Shown here piece after piece: positions 1 to 6,396 of a stretch of 6,486 nt of DNA (position 1 is its first letter; every line of letters begins with the position of its first letter). Location of the stretch: positions 1 to 6,486 of the forward strand of contig CANNJG010000107.1 in the NCBI GenBank assembly GCA_947504795.1. The letters run 5' to 3'. Made by a program: the position numbers and the translations under genes. Below the pieces are notes generated by a model, which had not been told where the DNA came from, made no database searches, and saw nothing but the letters and a program-made list of their open reading frames with translations. This stretch comes from Legionellaceae bacterium (GTDB taxonomy: Bacteria > Pseudomonadota > Gammaproteobacteria > Legionellales > Legionellaceae).

Positions 1-2217
1 ACCATTCAAAAATATCTCGGTCCGGATTATGAAGTATTGGCTTCTTATGGACATGTGCGTGATTTGCTGCCTAAAAAAAGTTCGGTTGATCCCGAGAATC
101 ATTTTGCAATGACCTACCAGCCCATTGAGCGCAATGCCCGGCATATCGAAGCTATCGCTAAAGCTTTAAAAAAAGCAGATGGTTTATTACTCGCAACGGA
201 TCCGGATCGTGAAGGCGAAGCCATTTCTTGGCATGTGCAAGAAATGATGACAAGCCGTAAATTGTTAAAAGATAAATCTGTAGAGCGTATTTTTTTCTAT
301 GAACTAACTAAAGCAGCGATCTTAGAAGCTATCCGTCATCCGCGTGCGATTGCGATGAACTTAGTGAATGCCCAACAAGCACGGCGGGCCTTAGATTTCT
401 TAGTAGGATTTAATTTATCGCCTCTCTTATGGAAGAAAATCAGACGTGGCTTGTCAGCAGGGCGAGTACAAAGTCCCGCGCTTCGGTTGATTGTTGAGCG
501 TGAAGAGGAAATTGAGCGTTTTGTTACACAGGAATATTGGCAATTGGTCGCACAGTGTCAGCGCACACCGACGTCTTTTGACGCACGTTTGACCCACATA
601 GATGGGGATAAATTACAACAATTCACCATCGTTGAAGATCAGCATGCACACACGCTTAGAGATAAATTGATTACGCAAGCAAAAGGCATCTTGAAGGTTA
701 TTGCAGTCGATAAAAAGCAACGTAAACGCAACCCCTCTTCTCCTTTCATTACGTCATCTCTGCAACAAGAAGCCGCACGTAAATTAGGATTTACTGCGCG
801 TAAGACGATGATGGTTGCTCAACAGTTATACGAAGGAATTGATATCGGATCAGGGTCGATGGGGTTGATTACTTATATGCGTACTGATTCCGTGAATATA
901 GCCCAAGAGGCCATCATCGACATCCGTGCGTATATTCAAGAGAAGTACGGCGATGCTTATTGTCCTAAAGAACCAAGACTATATAAATCTAAATCTAAAA
1001 ATGCTCAAGAAGCTCACGAAGCTATCCGACCTACCTCGGTTAAGCGCTCCCCAGAGCTGGTATCAAAAGCGCTGACACCGGATCAATTGAAGTTGTATTC
1101 GCTTATTTGGAAAAGAACATTGGCTTGCCAAATGACAGAAGCGTTGTTAGATACGGTTGCCGTCGATTTAGAGGCGGGAGAGGGCGTATTTCGTGCGAAT
1201 GGATCAACGGTTGTATTTCCTGGTTTTTTAACAGTTTATGAAGAAAGTCGTGATGATGATGGTGATGATTCTGAAGAGCGCCTTCCGAATTTAGAAATTG
1301 GCGATTCGGTTGAGCTATTAGATATCTCGGCTAATCAACACTTTACTGAACCCCCTCCCCGCTACAGTGAAGCATCATTAATAAAAGCGTTGGTTGAGTT
1401 TGATATTGGACGTCCTTCGACCTATGCACCGATTATTCATACCTTGCAACAACGCGAATATGTAATTGTTGATAAAAAGCGATTTACGCCTACTGATGTG
1501 GGGCGAATTGTTAGTCATTTTTTAACAGAATACTTTACGCGTTATGTTGACTATCAATTTACCGCAGGACTAGAAGATACATTGGATGAGATTTCTAGAG
1601 GTGAAAAAGAATGGGTTCCCATATTGGAAGAATTTTGGAAGCCTTTTATTCAACAAATTGGTGAAGTGGATGAACAGGTCCGGCGGAAAGACGTTACCAC
1701 AGAGCTTTTGGAAGACAAATGTCCTGAATGTCAGAAGCCATTAGCGATTCGTTTGGGAAAGCGCGGCCGCTTTGTCGGGTGTACAAGCTATCCAGAGTGC
1801 AATTATACCAAAGATTTGTCAGCTACCACGAGCGAGAGCAGCGAACCCGAAGTGGTCGCCGATCGTACATGCCCGGAATGTAACCATCCGCTCCACATCA
1901 AGGTTGGACGTTATGGACGATTCATTGGTTGTAGCCACTATCCGGATTGCAAACACATGGAACCTTTAGAGAAACCTGCGGATACCCAGGTGACTTGTGC
2001 TAAATGTCATGAAGCAACAATTGTGCAACGGAAATCTAAAAAAGGGAAAATATTTTATTCTTGTTCATCCTATCCAAAATGTGATTATGCTTTATGGAAT
2101 GAACCCCTTAATAAACCTTGTCCGTCTTGTGCGTGGCCTATTTTAACCATTAAAGAAACCAAGCGTTCAGGCCGTCAAATTATCTGTCCTCATCAGGGAT
2201 GCGGGTACATAGAATAG
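1..2217 (+). CDS. topA: DNA topoisomerase I (type IA), 5'-truncated by window edge
   Basis: Type IA topoisomerase that relaxes negatively supercoiled DNA by cutting and religating one strand. The frame is open from base 1 (window residues 1-738) and starts at TIQKYLG, which aligns near residue 16 of E. coli TopA, so only about 15 residues are missing, including the first TOPRIM glutamate. Visible: TOPRIM acidic triad in TDPDREGEA (D67, D69, E71), the RRGLSAGRVQS block, the active-site tyrosine in ITYMRTDS (Y292, bases 874-876), AQEAHEAIRP, and SEASLIKAL followed by GRPSTYAPII. Four Cys4 zinc ribbons end the protein, with cysteines at 574/577/594/600, 624/627/644/650, 666/669/688/694 and 707/710/729/734. 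The third and fourth are the most divergent. This tail is simpler than that of E. coli TopA. A TTG at base 37 is internal, not the start. Family assignment is certain. Confidence 0.97.
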   Translation, partial: TIQKYLGPDYEVLASYGHVRDLLPKKSSVDPENHFAMTYQPIERNARHIEAIAKALKKADGLLLATDPDREGEAISWHVQEMMTSRKLLKDKSVERIFFYELTKAAILEAIRHPRAIAMNLVNAQQARRALDFLVGFNLSPLLWKKIRRGLSAGRVQSPALRLIVEREEEIERFVTQEYWQLVAQCQRTPTSFDARLTHIDGDKLQQFTIVEDQHAHTLRDKLITQAKGILKVIAVDKKQRKRNPSSPFITSSLQQEAARKLGFTARKTMMVAQQLYEGIDIGSGSMGLITYMRTDSVNIAQEAIIDIRAYIQEKYGDAYCPKEPRLYKSKSKNAQEAHEAIRPTSVKRSPELVSKALTPDQLKLYSLIWKRTLACQMTEALLDTVAVDLEAGEGVFRANGSTVVFPGFLTVYEESRDDDGDDSEERLPNLEIGDSVELLDISANQHFTEPPPRYSEASLIKALVEFDIGRPSTYAPIIHTLQQREYVIVDKKRFTPTDVGRIVSHFLTEYFTRYVDYQFTAGLEDTLDEISRGEKEWVPILEEFWKPFIQQIGEVDEQVRRKDVTTELLEDKCPECQKPLAIRLGKRGRFVGCTSYPECNYTKDLSATTSESSEPEVVADRTCPECNHPLHIKVGRYGRFIGCSHYPDCKHMEPLEKPADTQVTCAKCHEATIVQRKSKKGKIFYSCSSYPKCDYALWNEPLNKPCPSCAWPILTIKETKRSGRQIICPHQGCGYIE

Positions 2218-2267
2218 TGCTTTTGGGCCTGGAAGGTAGGTTCTAATTCGTGTCAAGGCGACGATTC

Positions 2268-2305
2268 AATTCCCCCAATTATGTTTTTTTTGGGAAATTT
2301 TTTTT
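2268..2305 (+). terminator. Possible weak intrinsic terminator after topA
   Basis: About 50 bases after the topA stop, TTCCC (2270-2274) can pair with GGGAA (2292-2296), or alternatively CCCAA (2274-2278) with TTGGG (2290-2294). A run of eight T follows at 2298-2305. The stem is only 5 bp and the loop is 11-17 bases, so this is a poor terminator by thermodynamics. The position and T tract are the main support. It overlaps the 3' end of the minus-strand lipoprotein gene. Confidence 0.25.
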
Positions 2306-2470
2306 GGGTTTAGGCTGACTTACATCGATAGATTGGCAAGGGTACCAAGGGGTTAATCGATATACTTTAGGCGATACCACCACATCTTCGGGTTCTTTGA
2401 TAAAAGTACCTTCTGTGTAAATACACCCCGATAATAAAATAATTAAGGGTACCAGGCTTATCCATCTCAT
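2279..2470 (-). CDS. Small predicted lipoprotein, 63 aa
   Basis: Short gene of unknown function. The N-terminus MRWISLVPLIILLSGC is a compact lipoprotein signal: one Arg, a hydrophobic stretch (residues 3-13), then lipobox LSGC with Cys16 as the expected lipidation site, leaving a 48-residue mature protein. The ATG at 2470 is preferred over the ATG at 2485 because GGGAG lies 6 bases upstream of it and because it puts the hydrophobic segment at the N-terminus. A longer reading from 2587 would bury the signal. The mature part has EPEDVVVSPKVYRLTPWYPC and a basic, low-complexity tail (KPKKNFPKKT) encoded by two A8 tracts. It is transcribed away from the repressor gene, 76 bases apart. No homologue was recognised. 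The lipoprotein call is inferred from the lipobox and the ribosome binding site. Confidence 0.65.
   Translation of the reverse strand: MRWISLVPLIILLSGCIYTEGTFIKEPEDVVVSPKVYRLTPWYPCQSIDVSQPKPKKNFPKKT
2284..2308. repeat. Tandem-like direct repeat T8GGG x2
   Basis: TTTTTTTTGGG occurs at 2284-2294 and again at 2298-2308, separated by AAA. On the minus strand these are two A8 tracts inside the last codons of the small lipoprotein gene. Homopolymer runs of eight can slip in replication, which would change only the C-terminal tail and stop position of that protein. Confidence 0.8.
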
Positions 2471-2526
2471 GTTATGCTCCCTCATTGGAATAGTTACAAG
2501 TAAATCATGTTTTGTTGTGTCTGGGA

Positions 2527-2534
2527 AGTATACA
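2527..2534. promoter_or_regulatory. GTATAC palindrome with -10-like elements on both strands, divergent intergenic region
   Basis: The 76-base gap between the divergent lipoprotein and repressor genes contains AAGTATACAAG. Read on the + strand it gives TATACA (2529-2534), a candidate -10 only about 13 bases from the repressor ATG. On the - strand it gives TATACT (2532-2527), a candidate -10 facing the lipoprotein gene. No convincing -35 sits at 17 bases for either. TACAAGT also occurs twice (2495-2501 and 2531-2537). This is where an autoregulating repressor would be expected to bind, but that is inference. Confidence 0.25.
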
Positions 2535-2546
2535 AGTGCGTTGGCG

Positions 2547-3200
2547 ATGACTATGACAACATTAAAAACCTTTTCTGAACGTCTCAATGTAAGTTTAGAT
2601 AAGTTAGGATTTCCACCTAAGCATAGTGGCCGTATTCAGCAATTGGCTGAGATGACGGGGTTATCACATCGAGGTGCAGGTAAATGGGTGAGCGGTGAAA
2701 GTAAACCGCCAGCGGGTAAATTCTCAGCATTAGCTAAGCAATTGCAAGTCAATGAGCAGTGGTTACGGACTGGGGAAGGTCCTATGTGCGAGGATTCTTC
2801 AAACTTAACTCTGCTTGCCCCACTCGGTGTTACCCAAGACATTCCGATCTATCTCTTGAGCCAGCTTCATAAAAAAATTTCGCATACCCTCACCTGTATT
2901 TTGCCCTATACCAGCGATTTTTTCGGTATTGTATTGTCTTCAGAAGCCATGTCCCCGCGCTTTCCTATAGGAAGTATTTTGATTTTAGATGGGCTCGCGG
3001 CGCCTCGAGATGGTGATTTTGTCCTAGCAGCGCATCCTGTTTATCCTGAACCTGTGTTTCGTCAGTTATTGATTATCAACGATAGTTTACATCTTCATGC
3101 GCACAACCCAAAGTTCGAGCGTTCAGTTTTAGTATCCGGTTCATACATTCTGGGGAAATTAGTCCAGGCTATTGTGTCGTTTGAGGATAGACTTTACTAA
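2547..3200 (+). CDS. HTH / S24 (LexA-fold) family transcriptional regulator, catalytic dyad replaced
   Basis: Phage-repressor-like regulator of 217 aa. The N-terminal DNA-binding HTH spans about residues 27-75 (SGRIQQLAEMTGLSH, then GAGKWVSGE, ending QWLRTGEGP). After a linker, the S24 domain runs from IPIY (99) to the end. In active S24 proteins the nucleophile lies in a GDSM-x-P-like motif. Here the motif reads SSEAMSP, placing Ala134 (bases 2946-2948) at the Ser position. The general-base Lys position reads Arg172 in PVFRQLL. The spacing of 38 is close to the usual dyad spacing. RecA-stimulated self-cleavage is therefore unlikely, so the domain probably serves for dimerisation or sensing. 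The start is uncertain: ATG 2547 or 2553, or TTG 2541 (GGGAAG at 2523-2528). The upstream ATG at 2469 overlaps the lipoprotein start and has a poor N-terminus. The targets of the regulator are unknown. Confidence 0.85.
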   Translation: MTMTTLKTFSERLNVSLDKLGFPPKHSGRIQQLAEMTGLSHRGAGKWVSGESKPPAGKFSALAKQLQVNEQWLRTGEGPMCEDSSNLTLLAPLGVTQDIPIYLLSQLHKKISHTLTCILPYTSDFFGIVLSSEAMSPRFPIGSILILDGLAAPRDGDFVLAAHPVYPEPVFRQLLIINDSLHLHAHNPKFERSVLVSGSYILGKLVQAIVSFEDRLY

Positions 3201-3981
3201 ACGGTAAACTTTCTAAAAAAGATGCCCAAGGGGTGGTAGAAACCTGTAAAGGGAGATCAAGCTGTGCATAGGCTCGACACAGATATTTCACATGATGATA
3301 AGCTTGTTGTGGCACGCTGATAAGCATGAGGAGATGGTTTTGATTACTTAGACTCATCACCCAATTTTGCAGGGGGCGTTTGGGCTGCCAAGGCCATAAA
3401 GGAGATTGGAAGGGTGTGGGCATCTTTTTGCTGTACAACAAAGTAATACGACTGGATTGCCAAGCGGCATATACATTGGGGGTAAGGATATCGATGTGAT
3501 GCGGCCCTAAGGTATATTCTGTTCCGGGATTGGGAATAATCGTATGAAACGATTTATGTTTAATATCAATGAGTCCCGGCCATGCGTTATGATCGAGATT
3601 CGGTGATAGGATACTGCGTAATAACACTAAAAAATGATTGCCGCAGAGATATTGATACGGAATCGCCGCACTTTGTAAATGCGACGTTAGATGTTGGCGA
3701 TTTTGGTGTAATGCGCTGAGTGCAGCAGGGTTTGTCGATACGAACAGTAACCATTGATACTGCGCATGATAATGATAGAGGAGCAACGTGTAATCAAGCG
3801 TCGATTCGTTGAGTAATTTTGTTATCTGGACAAGATCATGAGGCTGGGTCAGATTAAGCCGTAATCCAAAACCGATAGATCCCAAATTATGATATATCAG
3901 GTCCGAATTGATGCTTCGATAAGACAATGCGGTGCGAAGCATGTGTGTATTTAAAACCTGTGGCCACAATTCTGCGGTCAT
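3169..3981 (-). CDS. TraC-like N-terminal-domain protein lacking the ATPase domain, 270 aa
   Basis: Resembles, by eye, the N-terminal non-ATPase part of TraC, the VirB4-type ATPase of F-like type IV secretion. Residues 19-42 (LSYRSINSDL, then NLGSIGFGLRL) match TraC's LPYR-x-Y-N, then GF-x-LE block. Residues 96-150 match a second TraC stretch (RASLQGASIT in F, here SHLQSAAIPY; both continue to a conserved LIDIKHKSF-like segment). Residues 228-262 match the region ending NFLTCLPF in F, here SFLESLPF. In F TraC the Walker A ATPase domain follows. Here the protein stops after nine more residues, and no Walker A or B motif exists. It is also internally shorter (about 270 residues versus about 430 for the same span). 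The ATG at 3981 has AAGGA 9 bases upstream. The last 32 bases overlap the repressor gene, convergently. The protein has no signal peptide or membrane segment. It is either an intact orphan domain or a relic; the similarity is from memory and needs a profile search. Confidence 0.6.
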   Translation of the reverse strand: MTAELWPQVLNTHMLRTALSYRSINSDLIYHNLGSIGFGLRLNLTQPHDLVQITKLLNESTLDYTLLLYHYHAQYQWLLFVSTNPAALSALHQNRQHLTSHLQSAAIPYQYLCGNHFLVLLRSILSPNLDHNAWPGLIDIKHKSFHTIIPNPGTEYTLGPHHIDILTPNVYAAWQSSRITLLYSKKMPTPFQSPLWPWQPKRPLQNWVMSLSNQNHLLMLISVPQQAYHHVKYLCRAYAQLDLPLQVSTTPWASFLESLPFSKVYPQTTQ

Positions 3982-3999
3982 ATTGAGTCTTCCTTGAGG

Positions 4000-4029
4000 T
4001 TGGATATTCCATTTTTGGGCGATTATGCT
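4000..4029 (+). promoter_or_regulatory. Candidate sigma70 promoter for yajQ
   Basis: TTGGAT (4000-4005), an 18-base spacer and TATGCT (4024-4029) form a weak sigma70-like pair. Transcription would begin near 4036 and give a leader of about 35 bases. It lies in the 88-base gap between the divergent TraC-like gene and yajQ, the only place for a yajQ promoter. Three of six and four of six consensus bases match, so this is a guess guided by position. Confidence 0.3.
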
Positions 4030-4055
4030 ATGCTCATGGCCATTTGTAAAGATTT

Positions 4056-4063
4056 AAGGAGAG
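4056..4063 (+). promoter_or_regulatory. Strong ribosome binding site of yajQ
   Basis: AAGGAGAG lies 6 bases before the ATG at 4070. It is close to the ideal Shine-Dalgarno sequence, the best in this window, and it fixes the start codon. Confidence 0.8.
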
Positions 4064-4069
4064 AGTCTC

Positions 4070-4555
4070 ATGCCCTCGTTTGATGTTGTGTCGGAAGTCA
4101 ATGAAGTCGAATTGCGCCATGCCGTGGAGAATGCCAACCGTGAAGTGAGCACACGCTTTGATTTTCGAGGTGTGGTTGCCAAAATTGAATTAAAAGAATT
4201 GGTGGTGACGTTAACCACTGAGTCCGATTTTCAAGTTAGACAGCTTGAGGAATTATTTCGTAATCATTGTAGTAAACGTGGCGTGAATACCGGTGGAGTG
4301 GAGATGGAGGACGAGCCTGTACATAGTGGGAAGAGCTTTACTTTAACGATGACGTTTAAACAAGGGATTGATCAACCCACTGCAAAATTGATTGTAAAAC
4401 AATTGAAAGACAATAAGCTCAAAGCGCAAGGCTTTATTCAGGGTGACAAGGTTCGTGTATCGGGTAAAAGTCGTGACGACTTGCAAGTGTGTATCGCATT
4501 TTTAAAAAAAGCAGAGATTGAATTATCGTTGCAATTTAATAATTTTCGCGATTAA
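4070..4555 (+). CDS. yajQ: YajQ family nucleotide-binding protein
   Basis: A 161-residue cytoplasmic protein, nearly collinear with E. coli YajQ (163 aa). Diagnostic segments are the start MPSFDVVSEVNEVELRHAVENA, broken here only by normal variation, then VSTRFDFRG, ESDFQVRQLEE, SKRGVNTGGVE, FKQGIDQPTAKLIVK, IQGDKVRVSGKSRDDLQ and the C-terminus FNNFRD. The family folds as two ferredoxin-like domains and binds nucleotides or nucleic acid. Some members (Xanthomonas, Pseudomonas) are reported cyclic-di-GMP-responsive regulators of virulence genes. Whether that holds here cannot be read from the sequence. It appears to be a single-gene unit, divergent from the TraC-like gene and convergent with the decarboxylase gene, 23 bases from the latter's stop. 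No clear terminator separates the two convergent genes: only a 4-bp stem, TCTG/CAGA, with a loop of T residues. Confidence 0.96.
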   Translation: MPSFDVVSEVNEVELRHAVENANREVSTRFDFRGVVAKIELKELVVTLTTESDFQVRQLEELFRNHCSKRGVNTGGVEMEDEPVHSGKSFTLTMTFKQGIDQPTAKLIVKQLKDNKLKAQGFIQGDKVRVSGKSRDDLQVCIAFLKKAEIELSLQFNNFRD

Positions 4556-4578
4556 AGGATCTGGTTTTTCAGACAAAG

Positions 4579-6273
4579 TTAACCATACAATTGTTTCAAA
4601 TGCTGATTATAAAACGCTAGCGAAGACCCATAATCGAGTTCGCCGGTTATCAACTCTATGTAGACACCGCTTTTGTGTTGGCGTGCGGCAACCAAGGCAT
4701 CAGCCAGTTCTTGTTCGGTACGCACTTTGAAGGTCAACCATTGACTACAGCCAAACGCAGCAGGTAGTTGGGCATAATTCAGCTGAGGCAAATCATCGTA
4801 ACTAGGCGTTGGGTCGATTTCTAAAGCGCGCTCGATCATAAACCCATTATTGTTGATACAAAACAAAATAGGGGCAATTTGATAGCGACCCATCACACCT
4901 AGTTCGTTTAATGTCAGCTGGTGTGAGCCTTCACCGGTGACTAAAACAGTTCGCTGTTTCGGACTCGCTAGGGCAATACCTAAGGCAGCAGGGGTTGCCC
5001 ACCCAATCGATCCCCACAAAGTTTGATTATGATATTTTACTCCGTCAGGTAAGGGTAATTTAGGCATATTGATAGACGACGATCCAGTTTCTACCACTAA
5101 AATATCGTTATTTCTTAAAAAACCAATGAGCTGACAGTAGAATGCTGACACAGTTAAAGGTTTATTGTTGACTTTCAGGTCTTTAAATGTGGGGCGTTGG
5201 TAGGCCGTAGCATAATGTTTTGGTTTGACTTTCTTAGTAAGTTTTTTTAACAACTCACCAAGATAAACATTAGAAATAAATTTATCATGGCTTTGCACAA
5301 AAGATAGGCCTAGATTGATGACTTTTTTCATATCCAGATGATTAGTATAGCCAGCCGTACTAAAATCTGACCACAATACATCGCCTAAGTTAAGGACAAG
5401 ATCGGCGCCTTCAACGATATTTTTGGTTTTGGGATCCGATAATTCTCCTGCATACAACCCTGCGTAATTGGGGTGATGCTCTGATATAGTGGCTTTATCA
5501 TGTGGCATAATAACAAAAGGAATATCTAGCGTTTCTATCAATTGAATCGCTTGTTCGGTCAAATGAAACCGATCCAATTTTATCGCTGGCACAACCACAA
5601 CCTTTTTCACAGGATTCAATCGGTCTAAAATCAGGTCTATGGCCTCTGCAAGTTGTGCGGGATTACTCTTAATCCCTTCAAAATACCTATCAGGGGTAGG
5701 ATCGGTTACTGGGTGATGATTAGCATCAAGTCCAATCGTAATGTAAGCAGGCTGGCGATATTTAAATGCTTCGCAGATAACACGATTCATCTCGCGCCTT
5801 GCATTATCTGGGGTAATCACGGCTGAAACACAAGCTGCTGAGGCAGACAAATGTTGAAATTGGTTAAAATTACCATCACCCAATGTGTGATGGGCTTGTT
5901 TACGATTCGCTACGGTGCTGTCTCCTGGGAACCCAACCAAATGAAATACAATATTATTTTCTGCCTTCGAACCCATGATACCATTTAAAGCACACAATTC
6001 GCCTACTGCGTAGGTTGTTGATAGGATGGCCGCACCTCTTATTCTTGCATACCCGTCTGCTGCATAACTCGCATTGAGCTCGTTAGCCGAAACAATATTT
6101 TTTAATTTTGAATTGTTGATTAAAGCATGATCAATAGAGAAAGCGAAATCCCCTGGCACTGAAAAAGAATGAGTGATGCCGAGGTCGACAAGGCGTGACA
6201 CCACATATTCAGCTAGATTTTTAGCAGTTTTAACCGTATTGAATACTTTTTTTCCTGTGATATATTTTTGCAT
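4579..6273 (-). CDS. ThDP-dependent 2-keto acid decarboxylase (pyruvate/indolepyruvate decarboxylase family)
   Basis: Non-oxidative 2-keto acid decarboxylase, 564 aa, converting a 2-keto acid such as pyruvate or an aromatic keto acid to an aldehyde and CO2 with thiamine diphosphate and Mg2+. It has the three-part fold of the family. All five catalytic residues known from Zymomonas mobilis PDC are present: D42 (VPGDF), E65 (ANELNASYAADGYAR), H128-H129 (QAHHTLG) and E481 (FMIERAL). The D42-E65 and E65-H128 spacings equal those of Z. mobilis. The cofactor motif is GEG (447-449) with NN at 474-475, so the usual Mg-binding Asp is Glu448. The Trp392 position of Z. mobilis is Ser400, while Ile472 is kept as Ile480. 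The substrate is therefore not settled. ATG 6273 is chosen: the frame extends to a TTG at 6333, but that falls in a candidate -35, and the 564-residue form already has about 15 extra N-terminal residues. No strong Shine-Dalgarno is visible. The product could be acetaldehyde (fermentation) or an aromatic aldehyde. Confidence 0.93.
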   Translation of the reverse strand: MQKYITGKKVFNTVKTAKNLAEYVVSRLVDLGITHSFSVPGDFAFSIDHALINNSKLKNIVSANELNASYAADGYARIRGAAILSTTYAVGELCALNGIMGSKAENNIVFHLVGFPGDSTVANRKQAHHTLGDGNFNQFQHLSASAACVSAVITPDNARREMNRVICEAFKYRQPAYITIGLDANHHPVTDPTPDRYFEGIKSNPAQLAEAIDLILDRLNPVKKVVVVPAIKLDRFHLTEQAIQLIETLDIPFVIMPHDKATISEHHPNYAGLYAGELSDPKTKNIVEGADLVLNLGDVLWSDFSTAGYTNHLDMKKVINLGLSFVQSHDKFISNVYLGELLKKLTKKVKPKHYATAYQRPTFKDLKVNNKPLTVSAFYCQLIGFLRNNDILVVETGSSSINMPKLPLPDGVKYHNQTLWGSIGWATPAALGIALASPKQRTVLVTGEGSHQLTLNELGVMGRYQIAPILFCINNNGFMIERALEIDPTPSYDDLPQLNYAQLPAAFGCSQWLTFKVRTEQELADALVAARQHKSGVYIELITGELDYGSSLAFYNQHLKQLYG

Positions 6274-6304
6274 AGGCGTCAGCTTTTTATGTGTTATGAT
6301 TTTC

Positions 6305-6333
6305 AATGTAGGATACAGATGCACTAATTGCAA
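6305..6333 (-). promoter_or_regulatory. Candidate sigma70 promoter for the decarboxylase gene
   Basis: On the minus strand TTGCAA (6333-6328), a 17-base spacer and TACATT (6310-6305) each match four of six consensus bases. Transcription from about 6298 would give a leader of about 25 bases before ATG 6273. It supports the 6273 start over the TTG at 6333, which would lie inside the -35. Confidence 0.35.
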
Positions 6334-6379
6334 ATTGCTTCTGATGAATGTGTTCTGGGTTATTCAAATCGGGGGAGAT

Positions 6380-6396
6380 GTGAGCGCAACGCTTAC
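6380..6396. repeat. Inverted repeat GTGAGCG-CAA-CGCTTAC upstream of the decarboxylase gene
   Basis: Seven-base arms, one G-T wobble, separated by CAA. It lies about 50 bases upstream of the candidate -35 of the decarboxylase gene and has no T tract on either side, so an operator or activator site is more likely than a terminator. The arm GTGAGCG resembles LacI-family half sites, but the 3-base centre is not typical of them. Confidence 0.45.

Noticed and set aside
1772..1969. Open frame of 65 codons on the + strand
   Set aside because: It lies inside the topA zinc-ribbon region in another frame and has no protein-like features of its own.
2221..2280. tRNA-like look of the bases after topA (GGTTCTAATTC)
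   Set aside because: No cloverleaf arms, acceptor stem or CCA end can be built around it.
2636..2842. Open frame of 68 codons on the - strand
   Set aside because: It lies opposite the repressor gene's HTH region; it is a shadow of a well-supported gene.
2218..4069. Attachment-site direct repeats flanking the accessory patch
   Set aside because: By eye, the gaps 2218-2278 and 3982-4069 share no repeat long enough to be an att core.
4556..4578. Bidirectional terminator between yajQ and the decarboxylase gene
   Set aside because: Only a 4-bp stem (TCTG/CAGA) with a 6-base loop is present, and no T tract follows the stem.
4518..4730. Open frame of 70 codons on the + strand
   Set aside because: It overlaps the end of yajQ and the 3' end of the decarboxylase gene on the opposite strand, with no ribosome binding site or recognisable product.
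6380..6392. Thirteen bases GTGAGCGCAACGC identical to part of the E. coli lac O3 region
   Set aside because: The flanks do not match lac DNA, so vector contamination is excluded, and a match this short is compatible with chance. It is kept only as part of the inverted repeat.
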